Notes: generated by a model not told the origin, from the letters alone. A DNA stretch of 64,000 nucleotides from Vibrio sp. HB236076 (GCF_040957575.1 NZ_CP162601.1:2480001-2544000), one strand, 5' to 3'; counted from the stretch's first letter, positions 31,187 through 42,693 are shown. Translations and numbers: made by a program.

Positions 31187-31558
31187 TTAATACTGTGCAA
31201 CAAAATCACACCACTGCAGAAACACTTGGCGAAAGTCTTCGAGACCACACACGCTGATGCCTTCAGATTGATAGAGTGACATCCCCTCTTCTTCTAACCA
31301 TTCATCATCATTAACTAACGAATTTTGCATTACTTTTATTTCATGCTCTAAACCACTTACACCTATCTCTCTCCCGGGTAACCAATGCGTTTGCATCGGT
31401 TTTTTTGCACAGAGTTCGAGAAAACTGTGAACTTGATCAATCATTGTGCGCTGTGCACCGATTTCGTCCTCTAGCCAGCGAGCAAGGATCTGGTGCTCCA
31501 TTTCGCAGCGCACTGAGTAAGTCCCCAATAACGTATTTTTGGTAAATTCAAATTCCAC
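31187..31558 (-). CDS. yacL: YacL family protein (UPF0231)
   Basis: A 123-residue acidic cytoplasmic protein of unknown function, conserved in gamma-proteobacteria. Family features include the opening MEFEFTKNTLLGTYSVRCEM, the central WLPGREIGVSGLEHEI and the C-terminal SVCGLEDFRQVFLQW. It lies downstream of acnB on the same strand, as in E. coli. A terminator in between suggests mostly separate transcription. No catalytic motif is visible. Confidence 0.88.
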   Translation of the reverse strand: MEFEFTKNTLLGTYSVRCEMEHQILARWLEDEIGAQRTMIDQVHSFLELCAKKPMQTHWLPGREIGVSGLEHEIKVMQNSLVNDDEWLEEEGMSLYQSEGISVCGLEDFRQVFLQWCDFVAQY

Positions 31559-31660
31559 GAGTGACCCCTTATTATCGCTGCAATCGGCCTAAGTCCGATA
31601 AGCAGCTCAATAAAATAACTCGGCATTATAATTGGTCGACCAGGAAAGTCAGCAAAAGAA

Positions 31661-31687
31661 AAGGCCCTAATCAACATTAGGGCCTTT
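31661..31687 (-). terminator. Terminator after acnB
   Basis: AAGGCCCTAAT and its complement enclose a 4-base loop. The minus strand continues into TTTTCTTTT. It starts 26 bases past the acnB stop. Confidence 0.85.
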
Positions 31688-31712
31688 AAGTGAGTCGGCA
31701 ATAAGCCAGAGA

Positions 31713-34310
31713 TTAAGCTGGTTCTTGGAAGATCACTGTATCGGCTTTATCTTTGTATTGGCCCATGAGGTGGAAATTGAGGTAGCGGTAGGTATCTGCC
31801 GCGGTTGCATCAATTTGTTCCGCAAACTCCAAGTACTCTTGTGGCGTAGGGATACGACCTAAAATTGCCCCAACGGCAGACAACTCAGCCGAGGCTAAGA
31901 AGACATTTGCGCCAGCGCCTAAACGGTTGGGGAAGTTACGTGTTGAGGTCGACATGACTGTCGCTTTATCCGCCACGCGCGCTTGGTTCCCCATACACAA
32001 AGAACACCCTGGGGTTTCAATACGCACACCCACTTTGCCGAAGATCCCGTAGTAACCTTCTTCAACCAACTGATCTTTGTCCATTTTAGTTGGTGGTGCT
32101 ATCCACAGACGAGTCTCAAGTTGGCCTTTGTACTTATCAAGCAGTTTACCCGCCGCACGGAAATGGCCAATATTGGTCATACAAGAACCGATAAACACTT
32201 CATCGATATCGGTATTTTGCACTTCAGAAAGCAAACGAGCATCATCGGGATCGTTTGGCGCGCACAAAATAGGCTCATCAATTTCAGCGAGATCAATGTC
32301 AATGACATGGGAGTATTCCGCATCGGCATCCGCTTGCATCAATTCAGGGTTGTCTAGCCACTCTTGCATGGCCTTAATCCGTCTTTCGATGGTTCTAACG
32401 TCACCATAACCTTCAGAAATCATCCATTTCAACATGACGATATTTGAATTGAGGTATTCTTCGATTGACGCTTGAGAGAGCTTAACCGTACACCCTGCCG
32501 CACTTCGCTCCGCTGACGCATCAGAAAGCTCAAATGCTTGCTCAACCGTTAAGTGCTCCAAACCCTCAATTTCGAGAATTCGGCCTGAGAACTCATTGAT
32601 CTTGCCAGATTTTTCAACCGTCAATAAGCCTTGCTGAATCGCGTAGTAGGGAATGGCATGCACTAAATCTCGAAGGGTAATACCCGGTTTCATCTTCCCT
32701 TTAAAGCGCACCAGTATTGATTCAGGCATATCTAAAGGCATGACACCGGTTGCCGCAGCAAAGGCCACCAAACCAGAGCCGGCAGGGAATGAGATCCCTA
32801 AGGGGAAACGAGTGTGAGAGTCCCCGCCCGTGCCCACGGTGTCTGGCAGTAACATGCGGTTCAACCAAGAGTGAATAATTCCGTCACCCGGGCGCAAAGA
32901 CACCCCACCGCGGTTCATAATGAAGTCCGGTAACGTGTGGTGGGTATTCACATCGACGGGTTTCGGGTAAGCAGAGGTATGACAAAAAGATTGCATCACT
33001 AAGTCCGCTGAGAAACCCAAACACGCCAAGTCTTTGAGCTCATCACGTGTCATTGGCCCAGTGGTATCTTGCGACCCAACCGTGGTCATTTTCGGCTCGC
33101 AGTACGCACCAGGGCGAACACCAGGAAGACCACAGGCTTTGCCGACCATTTTTTGAGCCAAGGTAAACCCTTTACCGTTATCAGCCACATCACCGGGTTT
33201 TAGGAATACATCGGAAGATTCAAGTCCTAAAGATTGACGTGCTTTATCCGTCAATCCACGACCGATAATCAGAGGAATTCGGCCACCAGCGCGCACTTCA
33301 TCTAATAAGACTTCGGTTTTTAGTTTGAACTCAGCCAGAACTTCATCAGTACCGTGACGACAAACTTTACCAGCGTACGGGTAGATATCAATCACATCGC
33401 CCATTTCTAATTTGCTGACATCGACTTCAATAGGCAATGCTCCCGCATCTTCCATCGTATTAAAGAAGATAGGGGCAATTTTACCGCCGAGCACAACACC
33501 ACCACCGCGCTTGTTTGGAACATAAGGAATATCGTGGCCCATGAACCAAAGCACAGAGTTTGTGGCAGATTTTCGCGAAGACCCCGTACCAACCACATCG
33601 CCAACATAAGCTAATGGAAAGCCTTTTTCTTTGAGATTGTCAATCGTAGAAATAGGACCGACATTACCCGGCTCGTCGGGGGTAATGCCTTCGCGTTCGT
33701 TTTTTAGCATCGCGAGTGCGTGCAATGGGATATCGGGGCGTGACCACGCGTCTGGTGCAGGTGATAGGTCATCGGTATTGGTTTCACCCGACACTTTAAA
33801 AACGGTTACCGTCAGTTTTTCTTCAAGTTTTGGCTTATTTAAGAACCACTCGGCGTCCGCCCATGACTGAATAATAGATTGGGCGTATTCATTGCCATTC
33901 TTGGCTTTTTCTTCCACGTCATAAAAAGCGTCAAACATCAAAAGCGTTTTAGACAGTGCTTTAACGGCGATAGGCGCTAGAGCATCATCATCAAGAGACT
34001 GAATTAAAGGCTCAATGTTGTATCCACCTTGCATGGTTCCCAATAACTCAACCGCTCTTTCTCGCGAAATTAGAGGACTGGAAACCTCTTCTTTAACCAG
34101 AGCAGACAAGAACCCCGCTTTGACATAAGCAGCTTCATCGACACCGGGAGGAATGCGATTTTCAAATAAATCGAGAATAACATCCGTTTCACCTTCCGGT
34201 GGATTTTTTAATAGCTCAACTAACGCTGCGGTTTGCTCCGCGTCTAGGGGTTTGGGTACGATTCCTTCTGAAGCACGCTCTGCGACGTGTTTACGATAGG
34301 CTTCAAGCAC
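31713..34310 (-). CDS. acnB: Aconitate hydratase B
   Basis: Main TCA-cycle aconitase, isomerising citrate to isocitrate; the apo-form binds mRNA. The 865-residue protein starts at a GTG ([17 protein letters not shown]) after AGAGGAAAAA, matching the E. coli N-terminus. It has the HEAT-like N-terminal domain (about 1-155), the swivelling domain with the [14 protein letters not shown] motif, and the catalytic domains. The 4Fe-4S cysteines lie in [13 protein letters not shown] near residue 710 and [14 protein letters not shown] near 770. yacL follows it, as in E. coli. Confidence 0.97.
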   Translation of the reverse strand: MLEAYRKHVAERASEGIVPKPLDAEQTAALVELLKNPPEGETDVILDLFENRIPPGVDEAAYVKAGFLSALVKEEVSSPLISRERAVELLGTMQGGYNIEPLIQSLDDDALAPIAVKALSKTLLMFDAFYDVEEKAKNGNEYAQSIIQSWADAEWFLNKPKLEEKLTVTVFKVSGETNTDDLSPAPDAWSRPDIPLHALAMLKNEREGITPDEPGNVGPISTIDNLKEKGFPLAYVGDVVGTGSSRKSATNSVLWFMGHDIPYVPNKRGGGVVLGGKIAPIFFNTMEDAGALPIEVDVSKLEMGDVIDIYPYAGKVCRHGTDEVLAEFKLKTEVLLDEVRAGGRIPLIIGRGLTDKARQSLGLESSDVFLKPGDVADNGKGFTLAQKMVGKACGLPGVRPGAYCEPKMTTVGSQDTTGPMTRDELKDLACLGFSADLVMQSFCHTSAYPKPVDVNTHHTLPDFIMNRGGVSLRPGDGIIHSWLNRMLLPDTVGTGGDSHTRFPLGISFPAGSGLVAFAAATGVMPLDMPESILVRFKGKMKPGITLRDLVHAIPYYAIQQGLLTVEKSGKINEFSGRILEIEGLEHLTVEQAFELSDASAERSAAGCTVKLSQASIEEYLNSNIVMLKWMISEGYGDVRTIERRIKAMQEWLDNPELMQADADAEYSHVIDIDLAEIDEPILCAPNDPDDARLLSEVQNTDIDEVFIGSCMTNIGHFRAAGKLLDKYKGQLETRLWIAPPTKMDKDQLVEEGYYGIFGKVGVRIETPGCSLCMGNQARVADKATVMSTSTRNFPNRLGAGANVFLASAELSAVGAILGRIPTPQEYLEFAEQIDATAADTYRYLNFHLMGQYKDKADTVIFQEPA

Positions 34311-34570
34311 GACTTTTTCCTCTCATTGCGGTCCACTCTATTTGATACTTTTAGAGTTTTAAACACAGAGTGAACATCCTTGGAAACTTGGCTCTCCATT
34401 GCCCTTGTTTTCATTCAATCGATCTGACTGGAAACAGCGCCCTAGAGGCCAAACTGTAAGCACTAGATTAGCAAATGTAACGAGAAATTAAAATCTCACC
34501 ATTTTGATCAACATAGCAAGTTAGAGCAAAAGTCGACAACTTGAGACATTTCATCCTTTCAAATTCTCAT

Positions 34571-36934
34571 CTAGTAAGAAGTTCCGATAATAAAATACAC
34601 CGAACTCATATTTTGTTCTGTTCTGCCATACGCGAGCACTATCGGCCCGATAGGAGAGTCAATACCGGCAAATACCGAGCCTGCGTTATACATAGGTGCA
34701 TCGTCAATGCCCACTCCGGAATCGGACCAAACACCGCCGCGTTCTATCGAGCCGCCCAAATAAACGGGCGCCTTAAAAAGCCCAAAATCATTATCAAACC
34801 AGCGATAGCGATACACCAAACTGCTGTACAATTTGTTTTTGCCAAAAAGACTGTTGCGAGGAATACCGGATAAATTCAAAAAGCCCCCCAACTGAGCTGG
34901 GTTAATCGGAAACTGATCCGCTTCACTTTTCACAAAGCTGTAATTGAATTGCGCGACAAAGGTATGTCGACCAAAGGTTCTCGCGTGTAATAGTTTTGAC
35001 TTTAACTCGTAAACACGATCATTGTTATCTTGATACTCAGGGAGTATTGACGATAGCCCCCCGGCGTTAACATCGTCATAAGACAATAAGTATTCAACAT
35101 TGAGTAACCAGCCATCATTAGGCAAGGCGTAGTTATCCAAGCTGTCTAGGCGATAATCAGCGAAAATACCGCGGCGCTCAAAACTGGCGGTGCCGGCGGA
35201 TTCATTGTTGGATAATTTAGCATCCCCTTTGCTGTAGCGAAGGCCTATGCGTACGTCTTGCCACAGCTCTGGTTGCCACCCCAATATGGACTGGGCACTT
35301 AAGGTATCGTAATCCACTGGCCAATAATCGTAAACATCGCTGATATCGGGATTTTCAATATCGGATTGAGGAAAGTTTCGCGACTCTTCGCTATAGTCAA
35401 TCTTACTCGCATTATAAAAATACGGACTGGAAAACAGCGGAGTGAACAACTCACCTTCGATCAATTTATCGGTACCGACATCCAAGTTGAGTCGAAACTC
35501 CGCCCCACTGTCGTTTAAATCGGTGAAGTTAGTGGACAAGCCAATACCGTATTGGCTACTGGTTCGAAAGTCATCTTCAAGGAAAAAACGGAAGTTAGCG
35601 TAGTTTGGCCCCCAGGATTTCTCTTTGATATCAAAGACGAGCTCATTGCCCTCATCACTTTGACGGTAATGGTAAGAGATCAACTGAAAGCGATCTAAGG
35701 CGTAAAGCTTTTGCACGCTTTGTTCAACTTGCTCTTGTGACAGCACTTGGCCGGTTGGTAGGTTGAGCCGCTTGAGAATCCACTCATCACTGTAATGAGT
35801 GTGGTTATTGATGGCAATGTGATCGATGTTCACTTGGTGGCCATAGATAAGTCCCTCGCGCACCGCTTCTTTTTTGTCTTGGTAATCTTGGTATTCTGTT
35901 TTGGTTACCGACAGCTTTTTTAAGTTGCTAAGATGGCTAAACACGGCTCGATACCCTTGCTCATACGCCTCAGGCATACGGTCAAATTCCGTTGTTTCCA
36001 TGTCGCCAACATGAGGCTTAATATACACATCATTTGCGTCTAATTGCTGAGCTTGCTGCTCGGTATTGCGCCTGACCAGATAGTTTGACAACTGATCGGC
36101 AACGGTAAACATATCAGTAAAAGCGTCTTTACTTTTGTAGTCCGTACTAATATCAACCGCGATAACAATGTCGGCCCCCATTTTACGAGCGACATCCACC
36201 GGCATATTATTGGTGACACCGCCATCGACCAACATCTTGCCATCCATCGGAAATGGAGGGAGTACGCCGGGTACCGACATACTCGCCATCATGGCATCAG
36301 AGAGGTAACCTCGGCTAATGACCACTGGCTCAAGGCTGACAATATCGGTCGCGACAGGACGATACGGAATCGCCAGATCATCAAACGTTCGAAATAACGG
36401 CAAATTCCCCGTGCTCTTTCGCAAGATTTGCCACATACTTTGGCCCAGAACAACCCCAACCGGGGAATGAATTTCCCCCAGTCCAATCCCCAAATCGGTA
36501 TTGAGTTGGTAACGATCTTCGTATTCTTTTTCACGCAGGCGGCGTTCACTGCGGTTCACTCGATCGCGATAGCCATTGCTCCAATCGATGCTGGTCACCA
36601 GGGTTTCGATTTCATCGGCGCTCATCCCGGTTGCGTATAAGCCTGCGACATAGGCCCCCATACTAGTACCGGTAATGAAATCAACCGGGATGGCTAATTC
36701 TTCTAATGCTTTAAGAACGCCAATGTGAGCGGCCCCTTTCGCCCCTCCACCCGCTAATACGAGAGCAATTTTAGGCCGCTGATCTGGGCGTGCTTCAAAA
36801 CGAGGGGTGCTGAGCTCATCCGTAGGCGACGCCTTAGTGTCTGCCCAAGAGCAAAACGATAATAAAGAGCAAAAGCTCACCGTTAGCCCCAAATACAGGT
36901 ATCTAGACACGCTTGCTCGTCGTAACCCGATCAT
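34571..36934 (-). CDS. Patatin-like phospholipase with outer-membrane beta-barrel (type Vd-like)
   Basis: A 787-residue secreted protein. A signal peptide (about 1-31, ending CSWA) leads to a patatin domain (about 52-260) with the oxyanion loop LAGGGAKGAA, the nucleophile motif GTSMG and the Asp motif DGG of the Ser-Asp dyad. A POTRA-like region follows (about 345-425, HQVNIDHIAINNHTHYSDEWIL). The rest (about 430-787) alternates like an outer-membrane 16-stranded barrel of the BamA/PlpD type, ending in an aromatic residue (GTSY). This layout matches type Vd autotransporters such as Pseudomonas PlpD. It probably acts on phospholipids at the outer membrane or outside. It lies alone between acnB and mrcB. 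Confidence 0.88.
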   Translation of the reverse strand: MIGLRRASVSRYLYLGLTVSFCSLLSFCSWADTKASPTDELSTPRFEARPDQRPKIALVLAGGGAKGAAHIGVLKALEELAIPVDFITGTSMGAYVAGLYATGMSADEIETLVTSIDWSNGYRDRVNRSERRLREKEYEDRYQLNTDLGIGLGEIHSPVGVVLGQSMWQILRKSTGNLPLFRTFDDLAIPYRPVATDIVSLEPVVISRGYLSDAMMASMSVPGVLPPFPMDGKMLVDGGVTNNMPVDVARKMGADIVIAVDISTDYKSKDAFTDMFTVADQLSNYLVRRNTEQQAQQLDANDVYIKPHVGDMETTEFDRMPEAYEQGYRAVFSHLSNLKKLSVTKTEYQDYQDKKEAVREGLIYGHQVNIDHIAINNHTHYSDEWILKRLNLPTGQVLSQEQVEQSVQKLYALDRFQLISYHYRQSDEGNELVFDIKEKSWGPNYANFRFFLEDDFRTSSQYGIGLSTNFTDLNDSGAEFRLNLDVGTDKLIEGELFTPLFSSPYFYNASKIDYSEESRNFPQSDIENPDISDVYDYWPVDYDTLSAQSILGWQPELWQDVRIGLRYSKGDAKLSNNESAGTASFERRGIFADYRLDSLDNYALPNDGWLLNVEYLLSYDDVNAGGLSSILPEYQDNNDRVYELKSKLLHARTFGRHTFVAQFNYSFVKSEADQFPINPAQLGGFLNLSGIPRNSLFGKNKLYSSLVYRYRWFDNDFGLFKAPVYLGGSIERGGVWSDSGVGIDDAPMYNAGSVFAGIDSPIGPIVLAYGRTEQNMSSVYFIIGTSY

Positions 36935-36964
36935 TTGTTTATTCCTTATTGTTGAGTTTGATCA

Positions 36965-39346
36965 TTACCAATCAAACACGCGTTGAAACCAGGTTTTACT
37001 TTTCTCACAGCGTTGTTGCCATTGATTACCGCGATCCCAAACGGGCAGTTTTATATCAGGTTGACGTTGGCAATTTAGTGATAAGCCTCCTTGATCATTG
37101 TGATCAAACCCCATCGTTTTTATATTTTGAGGCCAAGGCAATTGCAACATTTCGGGTTGCCGGCGCAATAAATATTGCTCATAAACTCGAAGTGCGCCAC
37201 TGGCACCCGTCAATTGCGTCGGCTTATTGTTATCTCGGCCTACCCATAATGTCGTGACTTCTCGACCATCGACACCGACAAACCAACTGTCGCGTGTATC
37301 GTTACTGGTGCCGGTTTTTCCTGCAAGAGCGGCCCAAGAGAAAGACTGTTGTAAGTGGCGACCTGTGCCTTGTAGTACCCCCATTTTCATTGCGTAAGTG
37401 GTTAGCCATGCCGCTTGTTCTGGCACGACTTGTGACGCTCTTGGCAGGGATCGATACAACACATTGCCTTTTACATCCATCACATAACGAAGGGCCGTTA
37501 AAGGCGCTTTACGTCCGGAGTTGGTGATGGTTTGAAACATCTGAGCCACACTAAAAGGGCTTAAACTAAAGCTGCCTAAAAACATCGAGGGTACCGGTCT
37601 TATCTCATTGCCATCAATACCAATTTTTTCCATGGTTTCAGACACGTTATCAATGCCAAGCTCCATCCCGAGACGAACCGTCGGCACGTTAAGAGATTTG
37701 GCTAACCCTTGATACAAAGGCACCTCACCGCGAAACTTGCGATCGTAATTTTGTGGTTGCCAACGCTGCCCATCATCGCTTTCTAACGTCAAAGGCGTGT
37801 CTTGCAGTGTCGTGGCTAAATCGTATTTCTCCGGCTCTGACAGCGCGGTAAGATACACCGCTGGCTTGGCCAAAGAGCCAATTTGTCGACTGGCGCTAAT
37901 CGCTCGGTTATAACCGTCGTATTGTGTGTGTTTACCGCCGATCATTGCGCGGATTTCACCACTTTGTCGTGCGACGGCCACCGCAGCCACTTGCAAATCG
38001 TGTCCAGTGCGTTTTTCAAGTTGCGGAATTTCGTATTGCACGGCTTGTTCGAGCCTATCTTGCGAAATCGGGTCGAGAGAAGTAAACACGCGCAGGCCTT
38101 CTTCCGCTTTAAATTGATCGCCTAAAGTGCGCTTGATTTCTCGGCTGACTTGTTGGAAATACGCAGGCTGCCTGCTCGCTACATGGGGCTTGGCTTGTAA
38201 ACCAAGGGGGCGACTGGCCAAGGTATTGTATTGCTTTGACGATAACAAGTTCTCATTCATCATCAAACGTAAGACCAAATCACGACGCTTTTTCGCCCGT
38301 TCGGGGTAACGCACTGGATTGTAGTACGACGGGCCCTTGACTAACCCCACCAACATGGCCAACTGATCAATTCGCAACTCTTGGATAGGTTGGCCAAAGT
38401 AATAGCGGGCAGCTAGCCCAAAACCATGGATGGCTTGTGAACCACTTTGCCCTAAGTAAACCTCGTTGAGATAGGCTTGTAAAATGCGGTCTTTACTGTA
38501 TTTATGGTCTAAAATCAATGCAATATAAGCTTCTTGCAATTTTCGCCACAAGGTTCTATCGCGACTTAAAAATAGGTTTTTCGCCAATTGCTGAGTCAGG
38601 GTACTGCCACCTTGAACCGTTCTACCGGCGCGGATGTTCGCCAGTAAAGCTCGAGCAATGGATAATGGCTCAACCCCGTCGTGCTGGTAAAAATCGCGGT
38701 CTTCGGTCGTTAACAAGGCATCGATCATCATTTCTGGGAATTGATCACGGCGCAAAAACAAACGCTGCTCATCGCTGTTTTTTTCTAACATGCCGAGCAT
38801 TTTGGGATCGAGGCGTAAAAAGCCAAGATCACCGGAAGAATCTAACGAATGGATCCTTTGCAGACCTTGTTGATCAAAATACAACATGACGTGACGATCT
38901 GGGCTTTCCCCATCGGGAAACGCAAAGGGCCGGCGAATCAGCTCAATTTTATGCGCTGACATCGAATACTCACCAGCAAATTTTGGGGACGATACCTTGC
39001 GATAATTAAGAATATCGAGCTCATCTCTTATCTGCTCAATGGTTTGTCCTTCACCAGGTGATAAATCTAAAATCCTGGCATACACCACCGTTGGCAAGCT
39101 AAACAAGTGCCCTTCAAAACGCTCTTTCACTACCGCATTGAGATAAACACCCCATACCACTAATACCGCAGATAAAGCCAAACTGGCCTTCCAACAAAAC
39201 CCCCACAATACCCGCCAACGACTCGGTTTATTACCCGTTGGTTTTACCGGCTTTTTATTCGTACTCGCAGAAGATGACTTCTCTTTACCTCGTTTGGTTG
39301 GAGCCTGTTTTTTCTTCGCTTTTGGAGTTGTTTTTTTATCCGTCAT
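36965..39346 (-). CDS. mrcB: Penicillin-binding protein 1B, bifunctional
   Basis: Class A peptidoglycan synthase with glycosyltransferase and transpeptidase activity. The 793-residue protein has a Lys-rich cytoplasmic tail (1-45), one membrane helix (about 50-70) and a UvrB-like UB2H region (about 90-170). The glycosyltransferase domain carries TEDRDFYQHDG and GGSTLTQQLAKNLFL. The transpeptidase motifs are SLAK, SLN and KTGT. Its ATG overlaps the hrpB stop by four bases, so the two are translationally coupled, in the conserved hrpB-mrcB order. Only about 30 bases separate its stop from the patatin-barrel gene start. Confidence 0.97.
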   Translation of the reverse strand: MTDKKTTPKAKKKQAPTKRGKEKSSSASTNKKPVKPTGNKPSRWRVLWGFCWKASLALSAVLVVWGVYLNAVVKERFEGHLFSLPTVVYARILDLSPGEGQTIEQIRDELDILNYRKVSSPKFAGEYSMSAHKIELIRRPFAFPDGESPDRHVMLYFDQQGLQRIHSLDSSGDLGFLRLDPKMLGMLEKNSDEQRLFLRRDQFPEMMIDALLTTEDRDFYQHDGVEPLSIARALLANIRAGRTVQGGSTLTQQLAKNLFLSRDRTLWRKLQEAYIALILDHKYSKDRILQAYLNEVYLGQSGSQAIHGFGLAARYYFGQPIQELRIDQLAMLVGLVKGPSYYNPVRYPERAKKRRDLVLRLMMNENLLSSKQYNTLASRPLGLQAKPHVASRQPAYFQQVSREIKRTLGDQFKAEEGLRVFTSLDPISQDRLEQAVQYEIPQLEKRTGHDLQVAAVAVARQSGEIRAMIGGKHTQYDGYNRAISASRQIGSLAKPAVYLTALSEPEKYDLATTLQDTPLTLESDDGQRWQPQNYDRKFRGEVPLYQGLAKSLNVPTVRLGMELGIDNVSETMEKIGIDGNEIRPVPSMFLGSFSLSPFSVAQMFQTITNSGRKAPLTALRYVMDVKGNVLYRSLPRASQVVPEQAAWLTTYAMKMGVLQGTGRHLQQSFSWAALAGKTGTSNDTRDSWFVGVDGREVTTLWVGRDNNKPTQLTGASGALRVYEQYLLRRQPEMLQLPWPQNIKTMGFDHNDQGGLSLNCQRQPDIKLPVWDRGNQWQQRCEKSKTWFQRVFDW

Positions 39347-41823
39347 GAATTTAACTGCTTTTTGGTTTTAGTGGTTGGCTGGTGTTGAGCTGGGTCATCA
39401 GGCCAAACGTGTTTGGGGTAACGCCCTTTCATTTCTTTTTTGACCGCTTGATAGCCGTTTTGCCAGAAACTGGCTAAGTCTTGTGTTAACTGCAAAGGGC
39501 GATTGGCTGGCGATAATAACTCCACGGTTAAGGTCACCCTAGCTTGTGCAATCGTCGGGCTTTGTCGTTCGCCAAACATCTGTTGCATCCGCACAGATAA
39601 GATCGGAGATTGTGCTTCGACATAGCGGATAGGATGGACCTGCCCTGTCGCAACGCGGTAATGAGTGGGTAACTCATTGTCCAATATTTGTGGTAACGGC
39701 CACGGCAACAGACGCGTCAGTGCCTTGACAAGATCAATCTGTTTTAATCCTTTTACCGACTTACACTGATGCAATTCTGGCAGTAGCCAAAGCTCGGTCG
39801 AGGCTAATAAAGCCGCCTCAGAAACATCTGGCCATGGATACTCTGGTAACCACTGCTCTGCACACCGAATACGAGTCACCCATTGTTGAACACTCTCATG
39901 CCAATTTAAACACGACAAACGGTGACGATGGACATAATTAAGTAAAGCCTGAGTCATTTTTTCTGGCTCAGGATTCACAATTGGGACTTGTGCAAGCACT
40001 AATGTTTGGTAACGCGTCTGCAAATGCGCTTTGATGGTTCCGGTTTTGTCATCGATATCAACCCATTCTCTTTGTTCAATCAATCGAGCCATCGTCTCTT
40101 CGATCACATTCAATCCCAATTCGACATAACACAAAATTTGGCTACTGCTTTGGCCATCACTGTGACGCAAATCAATGGCAACCAGATAATCCTCGCGATT
40201 TAAAAACGAACTGTGATCTGAAAAATGCCCGCCATGGCCATTAGCGAGTAAATAGTTCATAGATGAGGCGCGCACCTGAGCAATTCGATCAGGGTAAGCC
40301 AAGCACAGCAAGGCAGGCACTTGATCAAGCTCAATTTGCTGACTTGACATGCGTTCACCTTGAGATAAAAAGCGCTCAGCGGTCTTAGACACACGCTGTT
40401 GTTGGGGGTGCTTTGCTTCACACCACAATCTGACCCAAAAACAAAGATCGCCCTTGGTTTCTCGCTCTTCAAGCAACGCGACAATCAGTGCCGCCGTCGG
40501 CCTTAACGACGCTTCTGCTTTCACCAACATCGCGGCTAAACGAGGATGACAGGGATAGGGGTAAGCGAGTCGACCAAGTTCCGTCAACCCGGTATCCGTC
40601 AACAAGCCCAAATCAGACAAGAGCGTTTTGGCTTGAGCAATAGAAGAAGCCTTAGGCTCATCAAGCCAAGCCAGCTCACAAACCTCATTCACCCCCCATT
40701 GCGATAGCTCCATCACCAAGGGCGCCAAATCACTGCGCAGAATTTCTGGCTCTGGGACCAATGCTTGCTGGCGAAATTGTGCTTCAGAATACAGTCTCCA
40801 GCACCACCCTGCTTGTAAGCGGCCTGCGCGGCCACTGCGCTGAATTGCCGAAGATTGAGCAATGCGCTTTTGTTTGAGACGCGTGCTGCCAGATTTTAAA
40901 TCAAATTCAGCCATGCGCTCTAGGCCTGAGTCAATCACACCACCAATGGCTTCAATCGTTAATGACGTTTCAGCAATGTTGGTCGCTAACACGACTTTTC
41001 TCTTTCCCTTAGGGGCGGGTAACAATGCCGCTTGCTGATCTTTGATGCTCATTTGCCCATACAAAGGCGCAATGTGAACATCCGTGCCGAGTGAAGAAGA
41101 CAAAACTTGAGCAACCGTTTTGATCGCTGCGACACCGGGCAAAAACACTAAAATAGAATCGTCGTATCGTGCCAGTGCTTGCTGCACCTTTTGGCTGACA
41201 GCGGTGGTAAGCGACACGTTGGCCATCAAGGGGTGATAATCGATTTGCACAGGGAATTGACGGCCTTGAGATTCGATGTACTCAGCCTCGCTCAATACGT
41301 CGCACAATGATGAGTACTCTAACGTTGCCGACATCACCAATAAGGTTAACTCATCGCGCAATGTTTGAACTTCTAGAGCAAACGCCAGCGCCGTATCACC
41401 GTGTAAATGGCGTTCGTGAAACTCATCAAAAATCAACAGATCAAAGTCACTCAGTTCAGGGTCGCTTTGCATCATGCGAGTCAGCACCCCTTCGGTCACC
41501 ACTTGTAAGCGCGTGTGCTGTGAAACTTTACTATCGCCGCGCACGCGATAGCCGACAGTTTGCCCAATCGGCTCGTTGAGTTGCTTGGCAAGAAATTGAG
41601 CAATGTTTTGCGCCGCTAACCGCCTCGGCTCCAACATGATAATGCGCTGGTGTGCGTTATTCTCCAGTAGCCGTAACGGCAACAGCGTCGACTTCCCTGC
41701 CCCCGGAGGCGCTTTGAGTATGACCTGCGAAGACTGATCCAACGCGGTCAATAATTGGGGCATAACCGATTCAATAGGTAGCTGAGACAAAGAAAAAACC
41801 TTATGATGAACGTATAACATCAT
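39343..41823 (-). CDS. hrpB: ATP-dependent helicase HrpB
   Basis: DEAH-type RNA helicase-like protein of unclear physiological role. The 826-residue frame holds Walker A APPGAGKST near residue 40, the DEFH box in LIFDEFHERH, motif III SATLE, and motif VI RSGRAGR. An HrpB-specific C-terminal domain ends in WPDDPAQHQPT. The frame opens with ATG at 41823, but no ribosome-binding site precedes it. A TTG at 41790 (LSQLPIESVMPQLLTAL) has AAGG eight bases upstream and aligns better with the family, so I suspect the product is 815 residues. Divergent from sfsA. Confidence 0.94.
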   Translation of the reverse strand: MMLYVHHKVFSLSQLPIESVMPQLLTALDQSSQVILKAPPGAGKSTLLPLRLLENNAHQRIIMLEPRRLAAQNIAQFLAKQLNEPIGQTVGYRVRGDSKVSQHTRLQVVTEGVLTRMMQSDPELSDFDLLIFDEFHERHLHGDTALAFALEVQTLRDELTLLVMSATLEYSSLCDVLSEAEYIESQGRQFPVQIDYHPLMANVSLTTAVSQKVQQALARYDDSILVFLPGVAAIKTVAQVLSSSLGTDVHIAPLYGQMSIKDQQAALLPAPKGKRKVVLATNIAETSLTIEAIGGVIDSGLERMAEFDLKSGSTRLKQKRIAQSSAIQRSGRAGRLQAGWCWRLYSEAQFRQQALVPEPEILRSDLAPLVMELSQWGVNEVCELAWLDEPKASSIAQAKTLLSDLGLLTDTGLTELGRLAYPYPCHPRLAAMLVKAEASLRPTAALIVALLEERETKGDLCFWVRLWCEAKHPQQQRVSKTAERFLSQGERMSSQQIELDQVPALLCLAYPDRIAQVRASSMNYLLANGHGGHFSDHSSFLNREDYLVAIDLRHSDGQSSSQILCYVELGLNVIEETMARLIEQREWVDIDDKTGTIKAHLQTRYQTLVLAQVPIVNPEPEKMTQALLNYVHRHRLSCLNWHESVQQWVTRIRCAEQWLPEYPWPDVSEAALLASTELWLLPELHQCKSVKGLKQIDLVKALTRLLPWPLPQILDNELPTHYRVATGQVHPIRYVEAQSPILSVRMQQMFGERQSPTIAQARVTLTVELLSPANRPLQLTQDLASFWQNGYQAVKKEMKGRYPKHVWPDDPAQHQPTTKTKKQLNS

Positions 41824-41844
41824 TGTACATAAAAACAGTAAATT

Positions 41845-42570
41845 ATGAAGTTCGAACCGGCACTAGAATCGGCCAAGTTACTGCGTCGCTATAAACGCTT
41901 TCTCGCCGACATCGAATTAGACAATGGGGAAATTCGCACAATTCACTGCGCTAACACGGGCGCTATGACCGGCTGTGCGACCCCAGGAGATACCCTGTGG
42001 TATTCAACATCGACCAACCCAAAACGCAAATACCCCAACAGTTGGGAAATCACCCAGACTCAACAAGGCGATTTCATTGTCGTCAATACCGCGAAAGCGA
42101 ACCCTTTAGTTGTCGACGCCATTAACCAACAGCGCATTAAAGAGCTCATTGGATACCAGCAATTACACACCGAAGTCACTTACGGACACGAAAAGAGTCG
42201 CATTGATATTTTGCTCAGCGATCCAAATCAACCCGATTGCTACATCGAAGTAAAAAGTGTGACGTTATTGCTCGACCAACAAGATAAACTCGGTGCCTTT
42301 CCCGATGCCGTCACCGCCCGCGGACAAAAACACCTGCGAGAGTTGATCGCCATGAAACAAGCGGGCTATCGAGCGGTACTTTTTTTCGCTGTTTTACATA
42401 CAGGGATTGAAAAAGTCACGGTTGCCCACCATATAGACCGCGATTATTCATTACTATTAAAACAAGCGGAAGAAGCCGGTGTTGAGGTCTTGTGTTATCA
42501 AGCACAAATCACCCCTTCTGAAATCAGCCTTACGACACCCATTTCTTGGCAAAATCATCATAAATATTGA
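41845..42570 (+). CDS. sfsA: SfsA family DNA-binding protein
   Basis: Sugar fermentation stimulation protein homologue, a nuclease-fold DNA-binding protein whose role is not settled. The 241-residue product shows the family segments [16 protein letters not shown] (about 33-48), the YEK-like [11 protein letters not shown], and [10 protein letters not shown] with the nuclease-like Asp/Glu-Val-Lys. [16 protein letters not shown] follows. It lies directly upstream of dksA, as in E. coli. Confidence 0.95.
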   Translation: MKFEPALESAKLLRRYKRFLADIELDNGEIRTIHCANTGAMTGCATPGDTLWYSTSTNPKRKYPNSWEITQTQQGDFIVVNTAKANPLVVDAINQQRIKELIGYQQLHTEVTYGHEKSRIDILLSDPNQPDCYIEVKSVTLLLDQQDKLGAFPDAVTARGQKHLRELIAMKQAGYRAVLFFAVLHTGIEKVTVAHHIDRDYSLLLKQAEEAGVEVLCYQAQITPSEISLTTPISWQNHHKY

Positions 42571-42693
42571 CCTTGCCATCATATTCAGTGAAGTATCTGA
42601 TTCAGTCGTTGCCACCCACGCTTCTTTCTGATATAGATACCCGCCTTAAATTAGCTGCAAAGCAGTTAACAAGGTGTAAGTAGGAGATGCAGT

